Under the pieces are notes generated by a model. It saw nothing but the letters and a program-made list of their open reading frames with translations. It did not search any database and had not been told where the DNA came from. Of a stretch of 64,000 nucleotides of DNA, positions 24,011-33,340 are shown in pieces. A program made the position numbers and the translations under genes. Source of the DNA: Oceanirhabdus sp. W0125-5 (lineage in GTDB: Bacteria > Bacillota > Clostridia > Clostridiales > Clostridiaceae); the NCBI RefSeq assembly GCF_027938815.1, contig NZ_CP115913.1:5242001-5306000 (forward strand), written 5' to 3'. Every line of letters starts with the position of its first letter. The first letter of the stretch is position 1.

Positions 24011-24217
24011 GTTATTTCTGTCCCAGAAATCTTCATCTTATTAACCCTTTATTATCCCAACTTTTCTTTACATTCTCTCTTAAAAACTCTTAAGCCCTTG
24101 CCTTTCGGCTATAAACCTTTTTGGGGTTCAAGTTTTTCTGCTACTCTTGTTATAAACTTTACTTACTACTCTACCTAAGAAGCTAGCGCTTTTAAACCTT
24201 TAACACGCTTGTAAACC
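24011..24217 (-). repeat. 207-bp direct repeat closing Rhs cassette 1, copy 2
   Basis: Same sequence as 21994-22200 with two substitutions; it follows the first candidate immunity gene (24438-24809). To its right a further imperfect duplication of its last about 40 bases (AAGCTTTCGCTTTTAAACC) extends to about 24256. On its left is a solo terminal-repeat fragment (GAGAATGGAGAATGTATAAT at about 23980) like the ends of the structured repeat elements. Confidence 0.88.
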
Positions 24218-24437
24218 CTAAAAAGCTTTCGCTTTTAAACCTTAAACACACTTTCAAACCAAAACTCCCAAGAATTTTTCATTTTTAGCCCCTTAACACA
24301 AACATTCAGCTCACATAAAAAACTAATAAAAAGTCATACTTAAATATTAGTAGAAATAAAATTTAAGTATGACGTAAATAATGTTAATTTTTTTTCATTT
24401 TAATATGTGATATATAGTAATAAAATTTAGTACTAAT

Positions 24438-24809
24438 TCATTCTTTTTTTACTGCTAAAACAGTAGTTATGCCGCAAATAAAGAATAAGGATATAATAAT
24501 TATTATGATTGGTACTTCAAACATTAAATAATATTCATAAAATCCATCCTTTATTATTATCACTATTGTTGATAAAATACTTAATAATAATAATAATAAT
24601 GCTGTCAGAATAAAGTACTTTCTCTGCTTTCTTTTTAATCTTTTATTAAAATGAATATAAATAAATATTATAATTGGTAAAATATAAAATAAAGATACTT
24701 GAAATTTTATATCTGTTTTAGAAAATCCTATTGCATCTAATACAGCTCTTGTAACAATAACTGCTGTAATTCCAACTATACCTCCAGAGATTTCAAGCTT
24801 TTTTTTCAT
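24438..24809 (-). CDS. Four-helix membrane protein, candidate immunity to the Rhs tip toxin
   Basis: The 123-residue product has about four hydrophobic helices (8-26, 37-53, 66-86 and 97-117) with a very basic middle loop (NKRLKRKQRKYF). No family recognised. AGGTGATAATAAC precedes ATG 24809. It starts 80 bases after the stop of the main Rhs gene and before the 207-bp repeat, the position of an immunity gene; a membrane immunity protein would suit the hydrophobic tip of the upstream toxin. Confidence 0.65.
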   Translation of the reverse strand: MKKKLEISGGIVGITAVIVTRAVLDAIGFSKTDIKFQVSLFYILPIIIFIYIHFNKRLKRKQRKYFILTALLLLLLSILSTIVIIIKDGFYEYYLMFEVPIIIIIISLFFICGITTVLAVKKE

Positions 24810-24888
24810 GTTATTATCACCTCATTTTTTAATACATTAATCATTCTCTAAATCTATTGATTTATAAAAATAACTTTATATTGTTTTA

Positions 24889-27800
24889 TTATTTACTTCC
24901 CCAAAATAGATTTTTTAATCCTTCTCCTACAAAACTGGAAGCAGTACCAACAACCATCCCAGCCACTGGCGATCCCACTGCCCCAGCAAATATAGATATA
25001 GCTGTTACACTAATATCTATCGCACTTCTTCCTAATGCTTCACCTAGTTCATAATTCATAAAGTTATTTACTACAGAAGCTCCTGTTGTAAATAAACCAA
25101 TAGCACCCATCACTGTTGTTGTTTTTAGTGCTTCCATCCCTGGAATTGGTATTGGAAAATAATTTCCTGCACGTCTTGATGCCCTGTTTCCAAAGTCTAT
25201 AATGTGACTTGGCAAGTTTTCCGCCCCTTCTTCTATGATACCATCAACTATCCCCCCTGCTAGACCTTTCATAATACCAGCAACTTGGTCTTTAGTTACA
25301 TAAAAACCTTTCTGTCTAGTGTTAGTTTTTTGATATTTTTTGGGTTTACTAATAGATGATTTAGCCATAACATCAAGAGATGTTTGATACATTTCATTTG
25401 TCTCTTCCCCTGTTACTGTAAATATTGGTCTATAACCACTTGGATCACTCATATTAATTGGATTATTTTTACAATACACAAATACATTATGTGATAATAT
25501 TTCACCAAGAACACCTGCTAATGCATCAGCATTAACAAACCTACCCCACTCTGAATTATAATATCGTGAGTTTAGATAATATAGTTTCGTCTCATTGTCA
25601 TATCTATATCCTCTATATCTATATGGATTTTTATATCCTACATGCGCATTATTGTTCGTTACATCTACACCATTTATATCTTTTATACTTATTAGTTTAC
25701 CCCATGAATCATAAGTATACTCTACTACTTCATTTCCACTTCCATCAATCAACCCTATAATGTCTCCCTGAGTATTTCTTATATAGAAGTATTCATTAGA
25801 AACCCATTGCTCCTGCTCATCTTTTGATGAGTAATTCATACTTATTAACTTTCCACCACTACTATACGTATAATATATTTTTTCTATAACATTATTGGCT
25901 GTATCAACACTTTCTTCATAAATTACTTTATCTCCTTCTAGAAGATACTTCGTCGTTACTGTTTGTCCATTTTCTTCAACTTTCTTTTCAGACCTTATTC
26001 CGCTAGCATTATACTTATATGAAATATTTATTCCATTATCACTATGATTCATTGTTGCTAGCTGTCTTCCTTTTTGCCATGTGAATTCCCATCCATCGTA
26101 TTCTTTTGGATTTCCAATGTCAATATTTTCTCCTTCTGGAGCAGTATCATCAGTGTAGTAAGTTATAGTCTTTCCATCAAAACTTGTAAGCTTGTCCTTC
26201 CAGTTATTATCACCATACTGATAATTGTATATTCTTGGGCTTGTAGTTCCTTCAATATCTTTATAATTATACTCGGTTTTATTTAAGATATTTCCGCCTT
26301 TATCATAAGTGTATTTTATCGTTTTACCACTTTCACCCAGGTACGGATTATCTTCTCTTTCTAATTCATTAAGATAGTTATAATAGTATTGAATTGTTTT
26401 ATCGTCCTCAACATTAGTTACCGTCGTTATATTTCCCCTGCTGTCATAGGTATATTTGATTTTTTCTTCTACTGTTGAATTTTTACTTTTGAGTGAAAGT
26501 TCACTTATTCTATTTGTTGTTGAATTTGTTAATGCTCCATCTTCATAGCTGTAGGTTACATCGTAAATAGATGTTGTTCCGCCATTAAAAAAAATGCTTT
26601 TTTTATCCAATCTTCCTAGTATTGAATTATAATCATACTTTATCTTATTGTTGTTATAATTGATTTCTGTAAGCTTATTATCTAAATCATATGAATAACT
26701 TGTTGTATAAGTGTTATTGTTAATCTTATGAACTAGACTCTCTAAATTACTTTCTATGTCATAGTTATATTCTGTTGAGTTTCCTTCTGAATCTATAACT
26801 TTCCCAAGTCTGTCTGCTAGATCATAGATGTATCTGTAGGTTATTCCACCATTCTCATGGTCTATATGACGGCCAATGTTTCCGTTAGCATCATACTCAT
26901 ATTCATACTTAACTTGTCCATTGTACTTATCACTTACTATTCTATCTTCTTTATCTAAGTCATGTTCTATGAAGTCTCCATTACCATAAATTGATTTCTT
27001 TAATTTACCATTGTTAAGCTCATACTCATGACTGATTAATGATTGGTTACCTACTTTTACTTCTGTTACATTTCCAAACTTATCATAGCTAAAGTTATAA
27101 GTTACTTCATACTCATTATTTTGCTCATCTTTTCCTTGGTTATGAGTAATTGACTTAACTCTGTCATTTTCATAAGTGTACTTATTTCCAACATAGTTTT
27201 TCTCTAGATAGTTTCCTCTGCCGTTATCGCTAAACTTTGCTATTTCATTATTATCTAATGCTATCTTAGAGTAAATAAGTTGATCTATATTACCATTTAA
27301 TGAGTAACTTCCATTAACATAGCTTCCTATTGTTACATCCAAATCGGTAAAATCCTTGGCATTATTTACCACATTCCCTGGGTATTCAGTTCCGTCTACG
27401 AATAAGTCGATATCTAATCCACTTGCATCATTTGACCATCTTACTGTCACAGAGTACCACTTATTCTTAGTTAAAGCGGCAGTTGTGGCAGCAGTTATCC
27501 AACTGTTATCTGTTCCTCTTACAGCTGCATTAACTTTATCGTTGCTGTCAAGATACACATTTAACATCTGATTATCGCTACCATTTGAAGATATTAAATA
27601 TCTTGTACCTGTTCCAGATGTATTGATGAACAAGCTTATTGTTCCTGCGTCTTGGTTTAATGATAAATCATAGGTTAAAGGGGTTCCATCTGTTTTGTAA
27701 AGAACTTCTGTTCCATCCTTAACAAATGTGCTCTGGTCTGACTTTGGTACAGTACCTTTGGTTCCATTTGTACTTCCCTTAAGTGGGAATACCTCGACGT

Positions 27801-28026
27801 TATCATTTGCGGCTATTGCATAGTTTTCAACTAAGGTATCTAATTCATCATAGATTGAGAAGGCAATGTTTCCTTCACTGTCGATAACGGCATCAAGATT
27901 ATCTCTCTTCTTATTGTAAACATATTTTACTGTACTTCCTAATGGATCTTTCACAGTATCAATATAGTTTCCATATAAAGAGTATGTTGCACTTGCTTCT
28001 ATAAACAGTTTTGATTTATCTCCCAC
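24889..28026 (-). CDS. Rhs-repeat protein with LamG-like domain, 5'-truncated
   Basis: The frame begins in mid-domain: it is open back to about 28131 (reading KTAENVISTFEYDQYGNPNK) with no usable start; GTG 28026 has no ribosome binding site. Order: Rhs/YD repeats, a concanavalin/LamG-like domain (about 110-265), about fifteen more YD repeats (290-790), the conserved core (YRYRGYRYDNETKLYYLNSR, WGRFVNAD, NPINMSDPSGY, about 835-900), and a 145-residue tip. The tip ends in two glycine/alanine-rich hydrophobic helices (TTVMGAIGLFTTGAS and ISIFAGAVGSPVAGMVVGTA), suggesting a membrane-acting toxin. Full wall-associated Rhs proteins have an N-terminal signal and delivery part; here it is missing, so this is a displaced fragment, or the start was lost by rearrangement. 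Confidence 0.85.
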   Translation of the reverse strand: MGDKSKLFIEASATYSLYGNYIDTVKDPLGSTVKYVYNKKRDNLDAVIDSEGNIAFSIYDELDTLVENYAIAANDNVEVFPLKGSTNGTKGTVPKSDQSTFVKDGTEVLYKTDGTPLTYDLSLNQDAGTISLFINTSGTGTRYLISSNGSDNQMLNVYLDSNDKVNAAVRGTDNSWITAATTAALTKNKWYSVTVRWSNDASGLDIDLFVDGTEYPGNVVNNAKDFTDLDVTIGSYVNGSYSLNGNIDQLIYSKIALDNNEIAKFSDNGRGNYLEKNYVGNKYTYENDRVKSITHNQGKDEQNNEYEVTYNFSYDKFGNVTEVKVGNQSLISHEYELNNGKLKKSIYGNGDFIEHDLDKEDRIVSDKYNGQVKYEYEYDANGNIGRHIDHENGGITYRYIYDLADRLGKVIDSEGNSTEYNYDIESNLESLVHKINNNTYTTSYSYDLDNKLTEINYNNNKIKYDYNSILGRLDKKSIFFNGGTTSIYDVTYSYEDGALTNSTTNRISELSLKSKNSTVEEKIKYTYDSRGNITTVTNVEDDKTIQYYYNYLNELEREDNPYLGESGKTIKYTYDKGGNILNKTEYNYKDIEGTTSPRIYNYQYGDNNWKDKLTSFDGKTITYYTDDTAPEGENIDIGNPKEYDGWEFTWQKGRQLATMNHSDNGINISYKYNASGIRSEKKVEENGQTVTTKYLLEGDKVIYEESVDTANNVIEKIYYTYSSGGKLISMNYSSKDEQEQWVSNEYFYIRNTQGDIIGLIDGSGNEVVEYTYDSWGKLISIKDINGVDVTNNNAHVGYKNPYRYRGYRYDNETKLYYLNSRYYNSEWGRFVNADALAGVLGEILSHNVFVYCKNNPINMSDPSGYRPIFTVTGEETNEMYQTSLDVMAKSSISKPKKYQKTNTRQKGFYVTKDQVAGIMKGLAGGIVDGIIEEGAENLPSHIIDFGNRASRRAGNYFPIPIPGMEALKTTTVMGAIGLFTTGASVVNNFMNYELGEALGRSAIDISVTAISIFAGAVGSPVAGMVVGTASSFVGEGLKNLFWGSK

Positions 28027-28215
28027 CTGTGTTTTATTAGGATTTCCATACTGATCATACTCAAAAGTAGATATTACATTTTCTGCTGTTTTTGCAGTTT
28101 TTATATTATGCTTTCCATTTAAATATTTATATTAAATCAATATACTAAACTCTTAATATCTAATATGTTATAATATACCAAGCTAAGTGAGGAAAAATTA
28201 ATATCTTTTATATCT

Positions 28216-28253
28216 AAAAGACTCCTTCTGAACTATCAGAAGGAGTCTTTTTT
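28216..28253. terminator. Terminator between the Rhs remnant and the CPBP remnant
   Basis: AAAAGACTCCTTCTG and CAGAAGGAGTCTTTT form a perfect 15-bp stem, bidirectional. Confidence 0.8.
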
Positions 28254-28620
28254 ACTCACCAGTGTTAAGATTACCTTTATTATAAAATTTAGCTACTTTA
28301 TTTTTCTTTAAGAAAGTTATAAGTGCTATTGGCACTATTATAACCGCTATTATAGTTAGAATACCTACTACAACCGAACCAACCCGTTCCTCAATAGCCG
28401 ATAAACCATATGTGCCAAAAAAATTTAAAGTAATATGCATTATTATAGGTGCCAAAATATTTTTTGTTTTATCATATATAATAGCAAATACCATTCCTGA
28501 TAAGAAGGCATAAATTCCTTGCAAAGCATTCATATGTGCTATCCCAAAAATAATTGATGAAATAACAACACACCATCCAAGTTTAAACTTTTCAATAATC
28601 TCATAATTCCCTCCATTAAG
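28252..28620 (-). pseudogene. CPBP-family intramembrane protease, N-terminal part missing
   Basis: The minus-strand frame is open from a stop at 28621 and reads YEIIEKFKLGWCVVISSIIF, then FGIAHMNALQ (motif with first His) and IIMHITLNFFG (HxxxN motif). These are the last two motifs of CPBP (Abi/Rce1) proteases; the EExxxR motif and the first helices are absent. The likely ATG used by a gene caller (28533) lies inside the first motif. It ends right at the terminator of the Rhs locus, so it was probably truncated by the same rearrangements. Confidence 0.75.
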
Positions 28621-28684
28621 TCAAAAATTAAACTGTCATAAGATGATATCATATTTATACTTTAATGTAAATAATTCTATAATT

Positions 28685-28714
28685 ATAAAAAAGATGCTAT
28701 TTGAATAGCATCTT
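28685..28714 (-). terminator. Terminator of the ABC exporter operon
   Basis: AAGATGCTAT and ATAGCATCTT form a 10-bp stem; on the minus strand T6 follows. Confidence 0.75.
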
Positions 28715-28785
28715 AGTTACTTAACTATATTTCATTTTTTACTATCAAACTTGAAATTTCAGATAGTGTTTTTTAAACACTGGAA

Positions 28786-30570
28786 TCATATCAAAGCTAG
28801 TTCCCTAAATTCCTCACACCCTTCAATAAGCTCTTGAAATGTACCTATCCCTTCAACTCTACCATCTTTCATAACAATTATATTATCAGCTCTTTGAAGT
28901 GCAACCTTTTTATTTGAAACTGCTATACATGTAGCAGTTTTCTTCTCAAATAACCTTTCCCAAAGTGTATTTTCTGTTTTAACATCCAGTGCACTTGAGA
29001 TATCATCTAATACTAATAGTTCAGCGTTTTTCATAAACATTCTAGCTGCTGCCACTCTTTGGATTTGTCCACCTGATAGTTTCACCCCTTGTGATCCTAT
29101 CATTGTATTCAATCCATCTTCCATATTTTTTATATCATCTTCAAGTACAGCTGATGAGATTGCCTTTTTAATTTGTTCTTCTGTATATGATTGCCCTAGA
29201 GTTATATTCTCTCCTATTGATTCACTAAACAAATGTGGTATCTGACCAATATATCCAACCTTTGGAGGAATCATCTGCTCATGAGTTCTTGTTAGCTTTT
29301 CACCATTCCAAAGAATTTCTCCTGACTGTGCAGGGAGTAGTCCTATAAGGGTTTTTAACAAGGTTGTCTTACCTGAACCTATTCTACCTGTTACAACTGT
29401 AAAAGTTCCTTTGTCAATCTTAAGACTCACATCTTTTATTCCATTCTCAGACTCCTTGTATTTATAGCCTAATCCATTTAATTCTAGGTTTCTGAATTCA
29501 GTTTGAATTTTATTTTCATCATAGTCATCTATAACCTTTTCTGGAATGTCTCTATTTAAGTATATTTCATTTGTATTAAGTAAACTCTCAACCTTTTCTA
29601 TTCCCATTAACTCCTCTAGACGGTCAAGTGCCACATCTGTTTGCTTTATTTGAGTTATATACTCACCAGTTCTTTGAATAAAGTCAGTAACATATTCCAT
29701 GCAATATATGAAAAAGGCGAAATCTCCTACTGAAAACTCTCCATTTGTGATTAATCTAGCGCATAATAACAAAACAATACTTGTTCCTATACTTAATGTG
29801 CTACTATATATAGAATTCACAATCTGAGTAAAAGTAACGTCCTTTAACATCGCCTTATGTCTTTCTTTATTTAAATCCTTCAATTTATTAACTATATTTT
29901 TCTCAGTTCCAGCTATCTTAATACCTTGGATAGAGGAGAATATCTCCTGTATGAAACCACTTATCTTTGAGGTCTCTTTTCTGCTTTGAGCTCTATATTT
30001 ACCAATCTTTTTTGATACTCTTTTCCCTATGAGCACAACTATATTAGTTGGAATAAACACTACTAGAGTTACCATGGGATTAATGTTAAACATTATTATA
30101 AATGCGAATATTGTAAATCCAGCAGTTCCAATAAAATCACATCCATAATCTAGTATTGCAGTTATCTCTCTTACATCATCTTTAAAATGATTCAATGCAT
30201 CTCCTGTGGAAACCTTTAATGCTTCTCCACCATGCTTCTTAAAAAGCTTCTCTAACATATTTCTCTTAATAATTCCAGTGATTAAATAATCTTTCACATA
30301 GTAGCATAATCCGCCCAAATATACTGTTACCATATTTGATAAAGCAGCTACGCCTAGTATTGCTAACAGAAAAATTACATCTTTATCAATATTTGAACTT
30401 CCCTCTAGCTTTTTAAAGAATTCTTTCACAATAACTGCCGGAATTATATTATATGCAAAAATATAAAACCATAAAATTATATTGAAAAAAGTTAACCATG
30501 GTTTATATGAAATCATCTTCCATACTAAATTCACCAATCTCTTATATTTTCTATTACCCTTTCCACTCAA
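28786..30570 (-). CDS. ABC exporter half-transporter (membrane + ATPase), degenerate-site subunit
   Basis: The 594-residue product has six membrane helices (about 20-310) and a nucleotide-binding domain: Walker A GRIGSGKTT, signature LSGGQIQR and Walker B LLVLDDIS. The catalytic Glu after Walker B is Asp here and the H-loop reads VSNKK instead of SH-type, so its own ATP site is probably inactive. TTG 30570 follows AAGGAGG by 8 bases. It is translated with the partner gene 30584-32341 (13-base gap), forming a heterodimeric exporter for drugs, lipids or peptides; no cargo gene is adjacent. Confidence 0.93.
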   Translation of the reverse strand: MSGKGNRKYKRLVNLVWKMISYKPWLTFFNIILWFYIFAYNIIPAVIVKEFFKKLEGSSNIDKDVIFLLAILGVAALSNMVTVYLGGLCYYVKDYLITGIIKRNMLEKLFKKHGGEALKVSTGDALNHFKDDVREITAILDYGCDFIGTAGFTIFAFIIMFNINPMVTLVVFIPTNIVVLIGKRVSKKIGKYRAQSRKETSKISGFIQEIFSSIQGIKIAGTEKNIVNKLKDLNKERHKAMLKDVTFTQIVNSIYSSTLSIGTSIVLLLCARLITNGEFSVGDFAFFIYCMEYVTDFIQRTGEYITQIKQTDVALDRLEELMGIEKVESLLNTNEIYLNRDIPEKVIDDYDENKIQTEFRNLELNGLGYKYKESENGIKDVSLKIDKGTFTVVTGRIGSGKTTLLKTLIGLLPAQSGEILWNGEKLTRTHEQMIPPKVGYIGQIPHLFSESIGENITLGQSYTEEQIKKAISSAVLEDDIKNMEDGLNTMIGSQGVKLSGGQIQRVAAARMFMKNAELLVLDDISSALDVKTENTLWERLFEKKTATCIAVSNKKVALQRADNIIVMKDGRVEGIGTFQELIEGCEEFRELALI

Positions 30571-30583
30571 AATTCACACCTCC

Positions 30584-32341
30584 TTAGTTTACCAACAACT
30601 CATGATGCCCTTTTAAACTCTCTCTAATAAGTTTAGAATATCTTGATTCACTATCCTTTATTAATTCTTCTCTCTCGCCAAGTTCAACAATTTGTCCTTC
30701 TTCAAGTACAAGTATAGAATCAGCCTTATTAACTGTTGATAATCTATGGGCTATTATTATACATGTGCAACTCTCAGTAATCTTATCTATTGCCTTTTCC
30801 ATGATTTTTTCTGTTATAGTATCGATTCTTGAAGATGCCTCATCAAGGATTACTAATCCAGGCTTCTTTAAAAGAATTCTAGCAAAGGCTAAAAGTTGTG
30901 CTTCACCTGAAGATAGTCCAGCTCCTGTTGTGTTTAAAACAGTATCCAGCCCTAATGGGAATTTCTTAATCCACTCATCTAACCCTAATTCCTTAAGAGC
31001 ACATATTATCTGCTCATCACTGTAACTTGAGTCAAACAAAGTAAGGTTATCTCTAATTGTTGATGTGTATATATGAACATCTTGAGTTACATAAGCCATA
31101 TTATCCTTCACACTCTCATTAGAGAGTTCACCTAATGGCATCCCTCCTAGAACTATCTCCCCCTTTGTAGGCTCATATAATTTTGATAGAAGCCTAACTA
31201 GAGTTGTCTTTCCACTTCCGGTTCTCCCTAGAATACCTATAATTTTCCCACTTTTAATGTTAAGAGAAATATCCTTAAGTACAGGAATACCCTCAGTATA
31301 TTCAAATGATAAGTTTTTAATATCCACATCTAAAGGACCATGACTTTTAAGTTTCAGATCTCCATCTTTTATTGATGATTTTATTTCAAATAGTTCCTTA
31401 ACTCTCAATATACTAGCCTCTGCCTTCTGCAAAACTACAAGTCTTCTTCTTATCATATTTAAGGGATTACTTATTCTCTTTGTGTACTCATAAATAAGAT
31501 ATATTGTTCCAATGGAAGCCCCTTGGTACTTCCATAAATATAATCCACTTCCCAAAGCAATAATTATCCCTGTAGTTTTTATAAAGGTAGATAAATTCCA
31601 CATTCTAAACCCAATCATTGTAGCCTTTTTCTTAATATGAAATACATCTTTCAATCTTATTAAATACTTATGAATAGCATAATTAACTGCCCCAGAGGAT
31701 TTTATATCCTCAATATTAGTAAGTTCTTCATCCATCATTCCCCAGAATTTGCCCTCTGCTTCATAGCATTTCTCCCAAGGAGCAACTCCCTTTAATTGAT
31801 ATTTTCTAATAACCACTAATGATATTATTGTATAAACAGTAAAAATTCCTCCCATCACTGGATTTACAAAAATGAACATTATCAATACCCCTATCATCAA
31901 TATCAAATTATTAAGTATATCTAGCACAAGCTTTGAGAAAAACTCAAAGAGCATATTCACATCTCCATCTACTCTTTCAATCATCTCACCAGGTTGTTTT
32001 GTTTTATGAAAGTCCATATCAAGATTAATACAATGAGAAATAAGCTCCTCTCTTAATCCATTAGTGGCTCTCCAACCAACATTCTGACAAGTGTATGTTT
32101 CTAAAATATTAACTATATGCTGCACAAAGGATAACCCTATAAATATTCCAGCTACCCCCATTAAACTTCTTAACGCTTCTCCCTCCACAGCCTTATCTAA
32201 AAATACCTTCATTATCTGTGGATTCATGATCTGAATCCCTATATTAATGAGTATAATAGTTACCATTACAAGTACGCTTATCCATTGGTTCTTAAGGTAC
32301 TTACTAAATAAACTTAAATACTCTTTTAATCTGATTTTCAT
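30584..32341 (-). CDS. ABC exporter half-transporter (membrane + ATPase), catalytic-site subunit
   Basis: The 585-residue product has six helices (about 18-310) and an ATPase domain with Walker A GRTGSGKTT, Walker B VILDEAS and H-loop IIAHRLS, all canonical. Its signature motif is altered (LSSGEAQ instead of LSGGQ). Together with the partner's normal LSGGQ it makes one active site, while its altered signature faces the partner's degenerate site. This matches asymmetric heterodimeric exporters of the BmrCD/TM287-288 kind. GGGGGAAATAGAC precedes ATG 32341. Confidence 0.94.
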   Translation of the reverse strand: MKIRLKEYLSLFSKYLKNQWISVLVMVTIILINIGIQIMNPQIMKVFLDKAVEGEALRSLMGVAGIFIGLSFVQHIVNILETYTCQNVGWRATNGLREELISHCINLDMDFHKTKQPGEMIERVDGDVNMLFEFFSKLVLDILNNLILMIGVLIMFIFVNPVMGGIFTVYTIISLVVIRKYQLKGVAPWEKCYEAEGKFWGMMDEELTNIEDIKSSGAVNYAIHKYLIRLKDVFHIKKKATMIGFRMWNLSTFIKTTGIIIALGSGLYLWKYQGASIGTIYLIYEYTKRISNPLNMIRRRLVVLQKAEASILRVKELFEIKSSIKDGDLKLKSHGPLDVDIKNLSFEYTEGIPVLKDISLNIKSGKIIGILGRTGSGKTTLVRLLSKLYEPTKGEIVLGGMPLGELSNESVKDNMAYVTQDVHIYTSTIRDNLTLFDSSYSDEQIICALKELGLDEWIKKFPLGLDTVLNTTGAGLSSGEAQLLAFARILLKKPGLVILDEASSRIDTITEKIMEKAIDKITESCTCIIIAHRLSTVNKADSILVLEEGQIVELGEREELIKDSESRYSKLIRESLKGHHELLVN

Positions 32342-32606
32342 GTCTATTTCCCCCTTTCACACAATTCATCCTCTAATTCATTGTCTTCAATTAAATAGTA
32401 GCATTTGTTATATCCTTTTCAAACCTCATTAACAATTCATAATTAAAGTTGAGCATTATAAACACCCTTGGGATTATATACATACGTAACTTTATGTATT
32501 AATTTATATATTTTAACATTGATAATTATGTTTTTATAACAATTTTATGGAATTTAATTAAATATTAGTATATAATGGTTGAGACATGAAAAAGGGGGCT
32601 TTATTT

Positions 32607-33089
32607 ATGAAAAAAATATTAATTATGAGTTTACTGTTAATTTCCGTAACAGTTTCTTTTATTGGGTGTGGTAAGAATGAAGAAAAACTTAGCAAAGAGC
32701 TTGTAAAAAAATTTGCTATTGAGATGTACAATCAATCTTGTGATGAATTAGAAAAGGTTAATTCCTCTGAGTATTCTTTTGATGTATTCAAAGACTACTT
32801 CACTGAAGAAGGCTTCAAAAATTTTGAAAATGATAAAGTTTTATTAGATTATTATAACTATATTGTTAAGCATAAAAAAAACATTGTATTTTTTGATATC
32901 TCATATAATGAAGTAATACATAATAATGATTCTATAAGTGTTAGATGCACAGTATCTTTCAATCTTATGAACAAGAATCTTCTTGAGAAGAATAAAACAC
33001 TAATTGAAGAATTACAAAATGAATTGGTTATTACATTGATTCCTGTTGATGGAAAGTGGAAAATTGTTAAATGCCACATCACGCTTTAA
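32607..33089 (+). CDS. Secreted lipoprotein, unknown
   Basis: From ATG 32607, 8 bases after GGGGG, the product is 160 residues with a lipoprotein signal (MKKILIMSLLLISVTVSFIGC, lipobox FIGC near residue 18-21). The mature part is charged and resembles NTF2/DUF4878-like folds: a helical stretch with YNQSCDELEKVNSSEYSF, then strands ISVRCTVSFNL, ending VITLIPVDGKWKIVKCHITL. The ending VDGKWKIV is typical of such domains. Function unknown. Its stop lies 5 bases before repeat copy B. Confidence 0.82.
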   Translation: MKKILIMSLLLISVTVSFIGCGKNEEKLSKELVKKFAIEMYNQSCDELEKVNSSEYSFDVFKDYFTEEGFKNFENDKVLLDYYNYIVKHKKNIVFFDISYNEVIHNNDSISVRCTVSFNLMNKNLLEKNKTLIEELQNELVITLIPVDGKWKIVKCHITL

Positions 33090-33093
33090 AACA

Positions 33094-33340
33094 AATGTAT
33101 AATTGATAATGGAGAATGTATAATGATAGATGCTTCTGCTTACGCAGAAGCTACATTTTTTTGTTCTTTGGGACAATAGTTTTTTACTCATTTTATCCTA
33201 GAATAAAATATTGTAATTTAAATACAAGGTTTCATCAAAATTGAAACGAGTAAAACCTCTATTGTCCACTGATCATTAAGATTTAAATTTCTCGTAGAGA
33301 AATGTCATTCATTATACATTATCCATTCTACATTATCCAT
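33094..33340. repeat. Dispersed structured repeat with terminal inverted repeats, copy B
   Basis: The left end has ATGTATAATTGATAATGGAG; the right end (33306-33340) is its imperfect inverted copy. The interior can fold into a cloverleaf: GGACAATAG (33171) with CTATTGTCC (33259), then ATTTTAT/ATAAAAT, TTGTA/TACAA and GTTTCA/TGAAAC side branches, followed by the palindrome TTTCTCGTAGAGAAA. Copy A at 2891-3142 shares this interior. A separate hairpin GCTTCTGC/GCAGAAGC (33132-33151) lies near the left end, matching the place of the terminator in copy A. The right end overlaps the stop of the symporter gene. Confidence 0.78.

Noticed and set aside
25566..25760. Plus-strand open frames opposite the Rhs gene
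   Set aside because: They mirror the YD-repeat coding sequence on the other strand and recur at the homologous part of the orphan cassette; shadows only.
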